Positions 11,336-23,217 of a stretch of 64,000 nt of DNA are shown here, one piece after another. Under the pieces are notes generated by a model. That model did not search any database and had not been told where the DNA came from. It saw only the letters and a program-made list of their open reading frames with translations. Position 1 is the stretch's first letter. Each line of letters begins with the position of its first letter. The stretch comes from Linyphia triangularis (lineage: Eukaryota > Arthropoda > Arachnida > Araneae > Linyphiidae), in NCBI GenBank assembly GCA_963978545.1, contig OZ021722.1, positions 107,678,942 to 107,742,941 on the forward strand, written 5' to 3'. Made by a program: the position numbers and the translations under genes.

Positions 11336-11902
11336 ATGTCCTATTTAAGTAAGGGTCGTAAGACTGACTTAGTTGAGGTCGCTGAGGAGTTGGGTTTGAC
11401 TCCGGCTGATGGAAGTAAGGTAGCAGATATCAGAAAACTGATTTTAGAAAGTGATGGCTATGATGAAGAAACGACGCGTATAATTTTAAATCGAATCATC
11501 GAAGAGAGGACGGAGCAAGAGGTACGAACCCGAGAACGTGAAGAGAGGGAAACTCGACTTGAGATGCAACGCTTGGAGGTTCAGCGCATGCAACTGCAGA
11601 CTGCTGCTGTGGTTCCAAGACGAAGTGAAGAAACTCAACAAAGGATCCCGCTTGCTCAGATAACACCTAAATTCGATGAGAAAAAAGACGAAATGGGGTT
11701 GTTCCTTGTCAACTTTGAAAGACGCGCAGAAATGGCTAGAGTTCCTAAGGAAGATTGGGTAGCCTACCTACTTCATGTGATGCCATCAGATATCTCGAAC
11801 ATGCTTGCTCGAGAGTCGGTTGAAAATGCAAACAATTTTGATTATGTCAAAGAGTTAATTTTGAAGAAATACAAATTAACGTCTGAAAAATTGAAGAACT
11901 AG
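11336..11902 (+). CDS. Gag N-terminal part, ended by an in-frame TAG
   Basis: The start is the ATG at 11336, the first ATG of the frame, which is followed by MSYLSKGRK. The product is 188 aa and highly charged, with a glutamate/arginine-rich segment at about residues 60-95 that could form a helix or coiled coil. It resembles the capsid part of arthropod gypsy-type Gag. TAG at 11900-11902 stops it, but the same frame stays open and Gag-like for another 3 kb into pol. I read the stop as a nonsense mutation in a single gag-pol frame. Programmed readthrough is possible, but no supporting structure was seen. Confidence 0.8.
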   Translation: MSYLSKGRKTDLVEVAEELGLTPADGSKVADIRKLILESDGYDEETTRIILNRIIEERTEQEVRTREREERETRLEMQRLEVQRMQLQTAAVVPRRSEETQQRIPLAQITPKFDEKKDEMGLFLVNFERRAEMARVPKEDWVAYLLHVMPSDISNMLARESVENANNFDYVKELILKKYKLTSEKLKN

Positions 11903-14900
11903 TTTTATCGACATGTCAAAAGTTCAGATAAGACATGGAGGAGCTACGCACATGAGCTGAGCTGCTATTTTAAAGAATGGATAGCTGATTTAAAAGTCGA
12001 CTCTTTTGAAGACTTAGTGGACTTGCTCATCACTGAACAGTTAAAATTTAGAGCTCCAGAAGACATAAAAGAACACTTTTTCAAAGAATGGTTAAGTCTG
12101 AAAAAGCCAGACGATCTCGCTGAAATGTTCGATGAATTTGAAAGTTTGAAGGAGAGTCTCACAAAGAGAAATTTTCATGGGAAACCTTACAGAAAATTTA
12201 GTGAAAATCGCACGAGTCAAGAGCATTCAGGCTACAAGGGATTGAGGCATGTTAAGTCTGAAACTGAAGACAACAGACCAATGTCTGGTCAACGCAAGTT
12301 TCACGGACAGAAGAAGCTCCTTTGCTTTGAATGTGGTTCTCCAGAACATCTGCGTAATTCATGTCCTAAAGTCAAACGAGACAAGAACAATAAGGCTGAG
12401 AAAGATCGTGAAAAAACTTCTGAAACACACCTGGTGCAAGTTGCCGTAGGATCAAATGAACCCAAAGATTATCCGGATGTCGATCTTAATAAATTTGTGA
12501 AGAAAATCAAATTGGGTGAAGTAACCGCTACAGCACTTCTAGACACAGGCAGTACACGTAATATCTTACGAGATGACATCTACAGAAAAATTAAGCCCCT
12601 TCCTTTACTGTCGAAAAATACATCTGTTTCGACCGGCCTAGGCAAAGGTCTAGTTAGAACCATGGGATCGTTCCAGCAAGTAGTCGACATTGACGGACAC
12701 GTGTGCCGACTTGACTTTCAAGTTATCCCTGTTGAGGATTTCAATTTTGAAGCCATCATTGGGTCAGCATTTTTAGCTCATGCTCCCTGTCCTTTTCATG
12801 AGAAGACTGAAACTCTCTTGGATGAGTCAGCTGAATGGATATTCTTAACAGAAGATGGAACAGCGAATGAGTTGGATCTTAATCATATCAAGGAAGCAAA
12901 TCTTCGTCGAAGTGTAACAGACCTTGTAACCTCCTACCAACCGAAGAAAACAAAGTTCACTGATATTTCAATGAAAATAATTTTGGAAGATGAAATACCA
13001 GTTTACCAAAGAGCCCGTCGACTGTCATTTTCTGAACGACAAGAAGTCAACAAGCAAATAGACGAGTGGTTGAAGGATGGAATTGTTCGTCCAAGTTCAT
13101 CAGATTATGCAAGTCCTGTGGTACTTGTCAAGAAGAAAGATCTCACAACACGAATCTGCGTGGACTACAGACAATTAAATCGCAAGCTAGTTAAAGATAG
13201 ATTTCCGTTGCCCTTGATTGAGGATGTTCTTGACCGATTGCAAGATGCCAGAGTGTTCAGCACCTTAGACTTGAAGAATGGATTTTTCCATGTACCAGTT
13301 GAAGAAAACAGTCGCAAGTACACATCATTCATTGTTCCGGATGGACAGTATGAATTTTTAAAAGTTCCTTTTGGACTCAGTACAAGTCCAAGTGTATTCC
13401 AGAGATATGTGTACAGTGTATTCAGAGATCTAATGAAAGAAGGCGTTATTGTTATTTATATGGATGATTTGATAATTCCGTCAAACGATGAAGCAGAAGG
13501 TGTAGAGAAATTGAAAATTGTTCTTCAAAGAGCATCCGAATATGGACTGGAAATAAAGACAAAAAAATGTCAGTTTTTAAAGCACTCAGTAGAATTTCTG
13601 GGTCACATTGTTGAAAAAGGAACAGTTCGTCCATCGAGTGAGAAGACACTCGCCGTTAAAAAATTTCCTATTCCAACAAATGTTAAGCAAGTACAAAGTT
13701 TCCTTGGCCTCACAGGTTACTTCAGGAAGTTTATTCAAGGGTATTCGAAGATCGCAAAACCCCTTAGTGATCTCCTTCGAAAGAACTATCCATTTGTGTT
13801 CGGGTATGAGCAAAAGGATGCCTACGAGAAACTTAAATCCCTTCTCGCCACAAGCCCCGTTTTACATCTATTCAAGCCAGGTCGAAAAACTGAACTGCAC
13901 ACTGACGCCAGCAAAGAAGGTTTTGGTGCCGTACTTCTTCAGGAGTCTGATGATGGACAATTACATCCCGTCCATTTCATGTCTAAAAAAACCAGTCCAG
14001 CGGAAGAAAAATATAGCAGTTATGAATTGGAGGTTCTCGCAATTGTAGAAGCTTTAAAAAAGCTGCGGGTGTATCTGATGGGAAGCAAATTTAAAATCGT
14101 GACAGACTGCTCTGCTTTTCAGATGACAATGAACAAAAAAGATCTAGTAACCAGGATTGCAAGGTGGGCTCTACTTTTAGAAGAATTCTATTACGAGATA
14201 GTTCATAGACCAGGGCAAAGAATGAAACATATTGATGCCTTGAGTAGAAATCCAGTAATGATTATTGATGAAACTGTAACTGCAAGATTGAAAGTTGCTC
14301 AATGCAAAGATGAGTACATAACAACACTGAAATCATTAGTAAAAGAGGACAGCCACCAAGAATATTTCTTGAAGAATGACATTTTGTACAAGTACGAAAA
14401 TGGTCGAGAATTAATGGTTGCACCCAAAGGGATGCAGACTGAATTGATTAAATCAGCCCACGAAAAAGGACATTTTTCAGTTGCGAAAACAAAAGAAATT
14501 GCAAAACGAGACTTCTTCATTCCTGATCTTCATTCCCAGACTGAAACGGTGGTTGCCAATTGCATACCTTGTATCTTGGCAAATAAGAAAAGCTGCAAGA
14601 AAGAAGGAATGTTGCATCCGATTCCCAAAGAAGATCTCATTGTAAAAGAAATCTTAACCGAAGAAATAATGGATTACTACAGCAACCAAAGGAATCAACT
14701 CAGAAGAGAAGCCAAAGAAAACATCCTTAAAATCAAAGATGAAAATAAAAAACAGCATGATAAAAAATGCAAAAAGGCTACTACGTATAAACTGGGTGAT
14801 TTAGTAGCTATCCAACGAACTCAGTTTGGTACAGGACTGAAGCTAAGACCCAAATTCTTCGGCCCATACGAAGTCACCAAAGTTAATGGTAGGGACAGAT

Positions 14901-14980
14901 ACGAGGTAGCTAAAATAGGGAATCATGCAGGCCCAAATCAAACCACCTCTTCAGCTGACCTCATGAAACCATTTGGGTAG
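11903..14980 (+). pseudogene. Gag C-terminus plus Pol (PR-RT-RNase H-partial integrase)
   Basis: Open in the gag frame from 11903 to the TAG at 14978-14980, with no ATG of its own near the start. In order: the rest of Gag; a CCHC zinc knuckle (CFECGSPEHLRNSC, about 12323-12364); retropepsin with DTGS at 12542-12553; reverse transcriptase with LDLKNGFFH and the YMDDL active site near 13457-13471; RNase H with HTDAS near 13897; the integrase HHCC zinc finger (HEKGH to CIPC, about 14460-14575); then directly a C-terminal tail with KLGDLVAI. The catalytic D,D-35-E core expected between zinc finger and tail, roughly 150-200 residues, is absent. The junction near 14635-14645 keeps the frame. RT and RNase H motifs look intact. 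This copy cannot integrate with its own integrase. Confidence 0.9.
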
Positions 14981-15229
14981 CCCTTCTAAAAAAAAAAAAA
15001 AAAATTTTTTTTTCATCATAAGTATAATTGTGTTTGTGTATTCTTATATGCTAATAATGTGTTCATATTCATAACGATATTTGTAATGCACAATTTAATG
15101 TTCAATTGTATAATTACTATAAAATTATGTGTGTTTGTAAACGATTCGCAGTGCTCTTGATAAGTATTCTAATTTTTTTAAAGTTTTAAGTACGCCGCTG
15201 TGGTCAGCGACATGTCAGGACGGCCGATT

Positions 15230-15512
15230 TGTGGGATTTCCCCCCCCCCCCCCGACTCGAGCACTTCGGATCGTATTGGTTAGGAGCAGTACTACGTCAC
15301 TGCGTGACGTTGCTGCTTCCTGTCAGCCGTTTTATTTGAATTTCATTCCACGCTATGTAACTAAACTTGTAAGACGTATTTGTAAGAGCTCTTCGGAGCG
15401 ATGTACTAAATATTCAACAATAGCTCTTTTAAAATTCCTTTAGACACCGACCGTTAAATAAACTATGTTCATGTTAAAAAGAAGATTTTATTTCAAACTC
15501 AGCATCCCTACA
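15230..15512 (+). repeat. 3' LTR (283 bp)
   Basis: Same sequence as the 5' LTR except for a longer C-run (about 14 nt). No clear polypurine tract is seen just upstream; the preceding bases are GGACGGCCGATT. Confidence 0.92.
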
Positions 15513-15625
15513 TATATTTTAAAATTTGTAGAATTTGAATTTTAATGCTTACTCTATAAGGTAAAAAAGTAAACTTCAAAAGTGTTTAGGGTCAATCGAC
15601 ATTATTGCGACGTTAATTAAAATAT

Positions 15626-16271
15626 TGTTACGAATTTCTGTATATTTGAAAATATTTCGTAGCATTAATTATGTAAAAAGATAAATTTATGTACATTTCG
15701 CATAAAGCAGTGCAATAGTTTGTCTTACTTTGCTTTCCTGCAATGTGACCCTAAATGCTTGAAAACGAGTTTTACAGAGATAATGCTGGGAAGCGAGTTT
15801 TACAAAGAGCAGGTCATTTAACATTATGGTTAATAACAATCTCGCCAAGTTGGCGACGGTTTTGGCAACATTTTCGGTCCCCATGTACATGTATAGGGCT
15901 TTTCGATTACGATCTGGGAAGTTCTCCAAATTTCTATCTCTAGAAGATTAACGAATTTTTAACTTTCCTATATAAGCCCAAGAGAGCGGGTGATAGAGTT
16001 AGTTGAGTTACTGAGTGAGTTGTCTCTCAGGGAGCATTCAGAGTAGTTCTAAAAGCGAACTGTATTGCATTGTCTTTTGCGGCGATTTTAGAAGTTGTGT
16101 GTGTTTTTTAACTGCTATTGTGCTCTATTGGTGTGTAAAGATCTGTATTGAGTCTACTAGAACGAGAAGTTCTGAAGTTGTAAGAGAATCTGTAAAGAGT
16201 TATATCGGTATAAATTTCTGCAAGTTTTGATTTGATTTGGCTTCAAGTCTTTCGAACCCAACCACGCAACA
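15626..16271 (+). mobile_element. Solo LTR of a second gypsy-type family (646 bp)
   Basis: It begins TGTTACGAATTTC and ends CCACGCAACA. ATAT flanks both sides (15622-15625 and 16272-16275). It has a TATATAAG box near 15970 and an ATAAA near 16209. No internal region remains, so it likely arose by LTR-LTR recombination. A related fragment is at 24820-25296. Confidence 0.8.
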
Positions 16272-16499
16272 ATATATATCGTTCATAAACGTGCTTAACA
16301 TTGTTTTTCAAGAGCTAAGTGAAGAAGGAAGTAAAGCTTTATAATCAAATTGATTATTTTATTAGAATATTAACTCATCCCAACATGACCATTTATATGA
16401 GCTCCTCCCTACAATGTTGTATAATATAGAATCTAAAATGTTTATTTTAATTGTAAAAAGCGTAACTAACAACAGAAATTGACCTTCTATGTATCTTAA

Positions 16500-17233
16500 G
16501 GTATACATATACGTTGGACAATTTTTTTTTTAGTTCTTATGCCAGCGTGTCAAATTTTTGTGAGAATTGCAATAGCAAAAAATTTAATGTATTTGCAGTA
16601 ACAAAAAGTTAAAAAATTAAATATTTATTTAATTAATTGAATTTTAATTCACTAATTAAGGTCTAATTGCAACAATGATAAAATAATACCTAATTAATTT
16701 TGAAACAAATTTCTTACTGGAAATTAAAGACAAGGTATTGATACACGGGCCCGAGCAAAATATAATGAATTACTTATTTTTTTTTTTTAATTTTAACTTT
16801 TAACATGAAAAGTACTAAAAAAAATAAAAAATTTCCAAAAATAAAAATATTCAAAAATACATAAATAAATCTATTTTTTACCAAAATTTTTGTTAACAGC
16901 TAGGGCCCGTGCTCTAAAATGTTATCTAAATTACACAGTTTAAATTTTAAAAATCAGTTAATTAACTCTTAAGATATCACCGTTGGAGTACGTTCACTCA
17001 ACAATGAAAAGTAGTTCTCCAGAAATTGAGTTCAAAGTTTTCGACATTTTCTTTTTTCCAATATGTTTTAAACGTCGACCTTTACGAAATTGCATGTGAT
17101 TAAAAAATTATTTTAACTATAAGATAGTTATTGGTATCATTCTAAAGATAATGAATTGGAAAACATTTTAGAATGAAAAAACAAAAATGTCTGTTTGAGT
17201 CAATTTTTGCGATTCTCAACGTATATGTATACC
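16500..17233. mobile_element. TTAA-flanked MITE (734 bp)
   Basis: TTAA at 16496-16499 and 17234-17237 bounds inverted ends GGTATACATATACGTTG and CAACGTATATGTATACC. A second inner inverted pair contains GGGCCCG. The pattern suggests a piggyBac-type non-autonomous element. It sits in the 5' flank of the first receptor gene and is absent at the matching place in the second duplication block. Confidence 0.7.
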
Positions 17234-17237
17234 TTAA

Positions 17238-18243
17238 GCCACTTTAACTCCAACAAAATTTCAAACTGTAGTAATGCACATTCTTAAGACTCTTATAACC
17301 CATTAAATACAGCAATTACGAAATTAGTTTATTTCCTTATGTATATTGTGCTTTGTCTGAGGAGAATTTTTAATATCTTGTACAAATCACTACAATAGAG
17401 ACACAATTTCAAAAAAAAGAACAGACAATTACTGTAAAGGTTTTTGTTCTCTGCTCTTATTGTGTATTCTTCATAAACACCAATCCTTATTGGCATGAAC
17501 ATCTAAATATGTTTTTGTATAATAATTATACACTTAAGATATTGTATACTTCAATTAATATCATTTTCTCAAAGAAATAAAATCTTTTAACTGCTTGTTG
17601 AAAATTGACATTTTAATCAATTGATCACTCTTCGATTTCTCGTCAGGAACTGACTCAATTATATTAAGAGGGATTTTAAGTATCAAAGATTTTTAAGGTT
17701 TATTGAAGGCTCAAAGGTTTTCTTTGGTTTTCTGACAATAGTAACATACACTTAATTTTTCTCATCTAAACTTTCTATACTTAACATTAAACATGTACCA
17801 TACTTATCGAACGTTAGAGACGTATTGGTTAAACTAGTGAAACATAACTAAAGAACTGCACTTATAGAGTATGTATAGCGAATATTTCCAGAATTCTTAA
17901 CAACTTTGTGTCATTAATACCAAAACTAATCTTTTATTCACGAAAATTGATAAAATTCGGTTAAAATTAAGTACTTGTAGAGAAACGTACCAACCTTCGT
18001 GCAGAAAACCCGCAAAGTAAAAAAGTGAATATTTCTTCTTCATAAGTGAAATTTATTATTGAAAACAATCAACATTCTCAACAAAAGAAAACATGTAACC
18101 AATTTTTCTAGGACAATTCAGTAATTTTATTTTAAAACTTATTATAATTCTTTTACTAATTGTAAATTGAGTAAGTTTCATTGAATTTCTTATTTTCAAT
18201 TACCACAACTTTTCTGGAGCAACAACTTCTTTTAAACCATGGC
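17238..18243. other. 5' flank of receptor gene 1, duplicated near 28.2-29.1 kb
   Basis: Collinear with the sequence upstream of the second receptor, e.g. GGGATTTTAAGTATCAAAG at about 17670 and 28526, and CACAACTTTTCTGGAGCAAC at about 18205 and 29110. No gene is visible. It marks the extent of the segmental duplication. Confidence 0.75.
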
Positions 18244-18952
18244 TGTACTTTTACTTCTTCTGTAAGCCCTTTTGTAAAAACAAATTAACATTAGAATTGA
18301 CAGCATAGATGCTCTTTTCTAACTACAAAATGAATCGAGAAACTTGTTTCTATAAAGTCCTACTTTTGACAGGAATTAACTCGTATATTATGGAAAGACC
18401 TGCACTTTTTCTTCTTCAATTTGCCTTTTGGTGGAACTGATTACCAAATAGAAAGATAACATAGATGATCTTTTTGAACTGCACAATGGATCAAAGAAAT
18501 TGTTTCGATAAAATACTAACTTAGACAGAAATTTTCGCGTATATTAGAGAGAGACTTGTACATTTTCTTCTTCAATTTGCCTTTTGGTGGAAATGATTAC
18601 CAAATAGAAAGATAGCATAGAGGATCTTTTTGAACTACAAAATGAATTAAAGAAATAGTTTCGATGAAATACTAACTTGTACAGGAACTATCTCGCATAT
18701 TAGAGAGAGACTTTTACGTTTTCTTTTTCAATTTGCCTTTTGGTGAAACTTATTACAAAATAGAAAGATAGCATAGATTATCTTTTTGAACGACAAAATG
18801 AATCAAAGAAATCTTTCTATAAAATACTAACTTGGACAGGAATTACCTGACATATTAGAGAGAGACTTGTACTTTTTCTTCTTCAATTTGCCTCTTGGTG
18901 GAACTGATTACCAAATAGAAAGGTAACATAGATGATCTTTTTGAACTCCACA
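18244..18952 (+). repeat. Tandem copies of receptor leader plus N-terminal coding sequence
   Basis: Gene-like ATGs occur at 18330, 18486, 18642 and 18798, with the real start at 18953: spacings of 156, 156, 156 and 155 bp. Each unit holds about 85 bp of leader (TGTACTTTTTCTTCTTC to ACAAA) and about 70 bp matching the first 20-odd codons. All four upstream copies hit a stop or frameshift: the first reads 36 codons, the second ends after 12. The second receptor gene has only one such unit. Confidence 0.9.
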
Positions 18953-20032
18953 ATGGATCAAAGATATTGTTTCTATAAAATACTAACTTGGACAGGAATT
19001 GTCTCGCATATTATAGCGAGACGTGAAAGACGACATGCGTTCTTATTTTGCCGTGCCATTATATATTTTGTAGTAGTAGAAAGATGTGTCTCTTTATTTT
19101 GGATATCAAAATACATCCGGAGATTAAAAATTGAAACTATTTACATCACCTGCTACCTTCTGATTATTTTGGCATGGCACTTCATCCGTCGCAGAAGAAA
19201 ACAACTGAGCAATCTTCTTAACAATCTCGAAAAGATTCAACCTACGACCAACTCATGGGTGGTGAATATCTCCTTGGTAGCTATTTGGATTCTTCTAGTT
19301 GTTTCAACCTTAATCGGACTTGACTCGATTGTATCTTTAGATGAGGTATCCCTGTTTGGATTAGGAATTAATTCTGCATACGCGAGGATTGTAATTACTT
19401 TCACGAAGAAGCTTTCGGAGGCAACTGTTTACCCTACCACATCCAATCTCATATTGATACTGTACTTCTCACTGTGTTTTCGCTGTTGCAAAGCCTTGAA
19501 GAGCCTCACAGAAGAAATAGAAAACTGTCCGACACAATTTTTCACTGTCGCCAAACAAGTAGATATCCTGTCACGAGAAATGGACATCGAAGACATTCTG
19601 GAACAAATTCAGAATGTGTTCTCAGTGCCTACTTTCTTCATATTCATCGCGAATTTTAGCTCATGTAGCTCAGTTGTGGGACTGGCTGTATCGGGCTGGT
19701 TACCATTGATGAGGTCCAGCTTCTTATTACAAGCTATACTCAATCTTGTCAATTCTATGACATACGCAGTCGCTAATCTCTGGTATCCGGGTGGCATTCC
19801 TAAAGCGATGGACAAGTTCAAGTTCGAGTTTTCGAAGAAAATACAACAACGAATGCTCGTGGTGCGTTCTACGGAGGGATCGCTTTATGGACGAAGATTG
19901 TATGAGAGGCCAAGCCTTGTACTGTCTGGATGTGACATTCTGTACTTTACAAGAAACTCCATTTTGGGATTCGCGGGTACTTTAATCACCTATACTGTTC
20001 TTATACTTAATAGTCGTAAGAGTGAAAACTAA
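18953..20032 (+). CDS. Gustatory receptor-like seven-transmembrane protein 1
   Basis: An intronless 359-aa protein. I chose the ATG at 18953 because it aligns with the start of the paralog; an upstream in-frame ATG at 18932 adds only 7 residues. Hydrophobic segments lie at about residues 29-49, 63-80, 102-123, 160-180, 225-247, 256-277 and 338-356, the seven expected of insect/arachnid gustatory receptors. Residues 325-350 (SGCDILYFTRNSILG, then GTLITYTVLILNS) match the family's C-terminal signature TYhhhhhQF, except that QF is NS. A short basic run WHFIRRRRKQ lies just after the second segment. By family knowledge these are plasma-membrane ligand-gated cation channel subunits in chemosensory neurons; no ligand can be inferred. 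The paralog at 29.2 kb is about three-quarters identical by eye. No TATA box or poly(A) signal was assigned with confidence. Confidence 0.88.
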   Translation: MDQRYCFYKILTWTGIVSHIIARRERRHAFLFCRAIIYFVVVERCVSLFWISKYIRRLKIETIYITCYLLIILAWHFIRRRRKQLSNLLNNLEKIQPTTNSWVVNISLVAIWILLVVSTLIGLDSIVSLDEVSLFGLGINSAYARIVITFTKKLSEATVYPTTSNLILILYFSLCFRCCKALKSLTEEIENCPTQFFTVAKQVDILSREMDIEDILEQIQNVFSVPTFFIFIANFSSCSSVVGLAVSGWLPLMRSSFLLQAILNLVNSMTYAVANLWYPGGIPKAMDKFKFEFSKKIQQRMLVVRSTEGSLYGRRLYERPSLVLSGCDILYFTRNSILGFAGTLITYTVLILNSRKSEN

Positions 20033-21930
20033 AATATACTGCCCAGATATGTAATTTAAGGTGCACCCAACGTCTTTTTTGTCGACTACAAATGTAAAAC
20101 ATTAAAATTATTATTATTTCAAGAGAGCATTTGGCAAAACGACATTACTAGTGACTGACTATAACATCTACAATTGAATTATTTTCAATGAATAAGATCA
20201 TAATTTCGCAATTATTTGATCCGAAAACATAATAACATGGATCATTCTCTAGATACTTTCTCTTCCATTATCCATATCGATAAACTCATAATAAAACATT
20301 TTGACGGATATGTGTTTAAATACGTCCTCAATATCTTTCAATTGACAAATAAAATGTATTTTTATGTTTTTTCTCACAAATATTTTTGAAAACTAAACAA
20401 TTAATACTGAAATACCATTACCATCTCATTTCAAAAAAATTGTTTTTCATTGTCGTTGTTATACAATATAAAAGCTCATGTATATTTTGATTTAGTATTT
20501 TTTATTAAACGTGAAACATATAAATTCCAGATATATAGAAACATTTATTTAAAAAATATTCAAAAAATACTACTTTGTTTTGCTTTTTTAACTTGTCACT
20601 TACTTTTTGTGTCATAACATCCAATAGTTTTTACGTCTATTCTTGGCCATTGAATGACACTACTGATTTAAATACCCTCATAAAAGAGTAGCAAACAATT
20701 TAGGGTAGTGATTACAGTAATAAAAATTGTTGGAAATATCGTTATGGTATATTTTAGGATTGTTGAGGCTGATGATTATTAAAGTAGTTTTACTGCTGTC
20801 ATTAACATCCTTAATCTGATTTAATTATACTAAATTCTATCTAATCTTAATATGTTATATACTTTTTTAAAAGAAATGTTCTTAGTTTGTAATTTAAAGA
20901 AAAAGTTATCATCATTTACTTAATGATTAGTAAAATATGATGAAATTTCATTTGCATTCTCAAACATAAATTTTGATGTATTTAATGTACATAAGGTATA
21001 CATTAGGAATTTTGAAATTAGACTAAAGTATGCGGTTTTTTTTTTTCCCCAAAATATTCCCGAATTCACTACTGTTAAAATTATACCATTTTCTTTCTGC
21101 GACTGAAATTACTTTTTACATTACAGCAGGTTTTGTGAACATGTTTTGTATCACATTAATTAATTTATTTAACTTTAAACGCGTTTTATGAAGAATGATA
21201 TTTTGGCGTTATATGACTTTACACCAACGGTCATAACTTCATTATAAATAGTTCGATTTACACAATTCTAATTATGTTTTGTAGACAATAGTTGTGAATA
21301 TGCTTCCATAAAAAATGAAATACATATTGTTATAAACACATTTTTTGCTTATTATCTTAATTTTTTTGTTAAAAACTATGTATTTTTTCAAACTTTTTAT
21401 TTAAAAACTTATAATTAAGTAAGCCAAATTCATAATTCTTTATAGAAACATGCGTCAATATAATATCTTTTATTTGCAATAAAAATCATACCTCTAAGTT
21501 ATTTACAAGTTTATTCATGTCGAATTGAATAACGTCCTAATTAGTCATTTTAATTGCAATTAGCTAATTAAAAAAAGGGAAAAAAGTTTATTTATATAAA
21601 AATGCATCATTTTTAATTCTGATATACTGCAAAAAAAGTTTGAAATTCTAACATAAAATTAAAGAAAATCATCTTAATTGTGTATTAAGTCATCTTAATT
21701 GTGTATTAAGTGTAGTTAAGTGTCATTTATTTTTGAATATTTTATTTATTTTAACTATTCGTTCAATAAGCATTTTTGAGAAATTAAGTTTATTATGAAT
21801 ATAAATTTTGTGTTAAGTATGAAAAAATAATGTTTATATTTTCCATTCTACAAAAGTAGTGGTTGTAGAAAAACATTTATTTTATTTTTAAAAAATTAGA
21901 CCAACATTAATCGCTAGTTGTATTTATATT
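20033..21930. other. 3' flank of receptor 1, AT-rich, no gene
   Basis: 20033-20110 matches the flank of receptor 2. About 20280-20540 matches 24440-24740, the 3' flank of the lost third copy. A short tandem duplication (CATCTTAATTGTGTATTAAG, twice) sits at 21670-21712. Nothing coding was seen. Confidence 0.7.
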
Positions 21931-21939
21931 GGTACGACT

Positions 21940-22321
21940 GTACTGAACTCCAACTTAACTTGACATCACTAGATTGTAGATCTTCACCGGGCACATATGC
22001 AATTCATCCATTTTGGCGGCGTGAAGGCATAATACTCGCCAAACCTTACAGCCTTTTGTTCTCTGCAGGGTTGTTGGGGGTGAGCTGCCCAGCGTGATAT
22101 TTTTCTTGTCGAGGTTTGTGTGACGGGAAAAGAATGTGGAAAGGGGGGGGGGGGTGATATAGTATTCCTGTCCTTCCCGTTTGTCGAACTATAAGGTTTA
22201 ACCTACGCTGTCGAACTATTAGGTACTTAAAACTTAACATTAATGTATTCATTTAACACAAAATTTAGTTAACAATTTCATCTGCCCTATCGACTTCATG
22301 TTAACGAGGTTTGACTGAAAC
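21940..22321. mobile_element. Tigger/pogo-like element, right end clear
   Basis: The right end, read on the minus strand, begins CAGTCAAACCTCGTTAACAT, the usual Tigger/pogo terminal sequence. The left boundary is uncertain. There is a G-run at 22143-22154 and no transposase. Confidence 0.45.
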
Positions 22322-23217
22322 AATAGTAAATGCTATGTAATGAAAAAAGGCAAACCGTTTTAAGTTATTATACCTGAATGTAAGAAATAGATTTATAAAA
22401 AATATAATGATTTATCCATTCTTAACGTAAAAGTCAATGTTTAATTCTTTTTTATGTAAACAATAAATAACTGTGCGTGCTTTCTTGCGCAGAAATACTA
22501 CCTAGATAAGTGGTAAATTTCTAATACCTAAGAGTAGTTTTTATGGTAGGTGAAATTATTAGAAACATGTATGAAAACCTGCAAACGTTAAAAACATGTG
22601 ATAATAACTTAGCTAGTTTTTGATTCCAACGTAAACAAAAGACTGTTTCAAAGAAACTTCCAAACTTGTCATTTAATTTTCCATTTCCATGGTTACTGTG
22701 GGATCCTTGTTGGCAAAATATCGAACTTAATTTTCTCTAGGTCTTCAATTAGATACATAGCACAGTTCCTTGCGTGTATCTCATTGAAGTTCCTTTGTTG
22801 AGCTTTGTTTGCTTGCGTGTGTTACACAAATCAGTGTAAAAGACCTCAGCTTTTTGTCACGTAAAGATCTTTAATTTGATATACTGAACGGTGTCCAAAA
22901 AATTTTTTGCGTGGCAAGTTTTTAATTAACTAGGAAATCAGTGTATCTCACAATAAATCGGGAATCATTGTATCCCACAAAATGTTTTTTACAGTAAAAA
23001 TTCCTGGGAAAATAGTTCCTTATATCATTTTGGGACTATTTTGACGAAGGAAGTTAAGTTCTATAGTAAAATTGACTATTGGAAAACTATAACTCTTCTA
23101 AACTAGCCACCTGAGTAATCTCGACTCTTCAATGTTGTGTAGGATCTAAAGTGATTGTAAAATGATTAATTAATAATATAAATTGATCTGTGTCATGTAT
23201 CTTATTAGTCTTTCACT

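Larger units (their letters stand above)
9282..15512 (+). mobile_element. Ty3/gypsy-type LTR retrotransposon (6231 bp)
   Basis: LTRs at 9282-9558 and 15230-15512 begin TGTGGG and end CCTACA. They are nearly identical apart from the C-run length. TATA flanks the element on both sides (9278-9281 and 15513-15516), a 4-bp target duplication. A tRNA-Pro-type primer site follows the 5' LTR. The order gag, protease, RT, RNase H, integrase is that of Ty3/gypsy. The element is defective: a stop inside gag, and the integrase core missing. The near-identical LTRs imply recent insertion. Confidence 0.95.
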
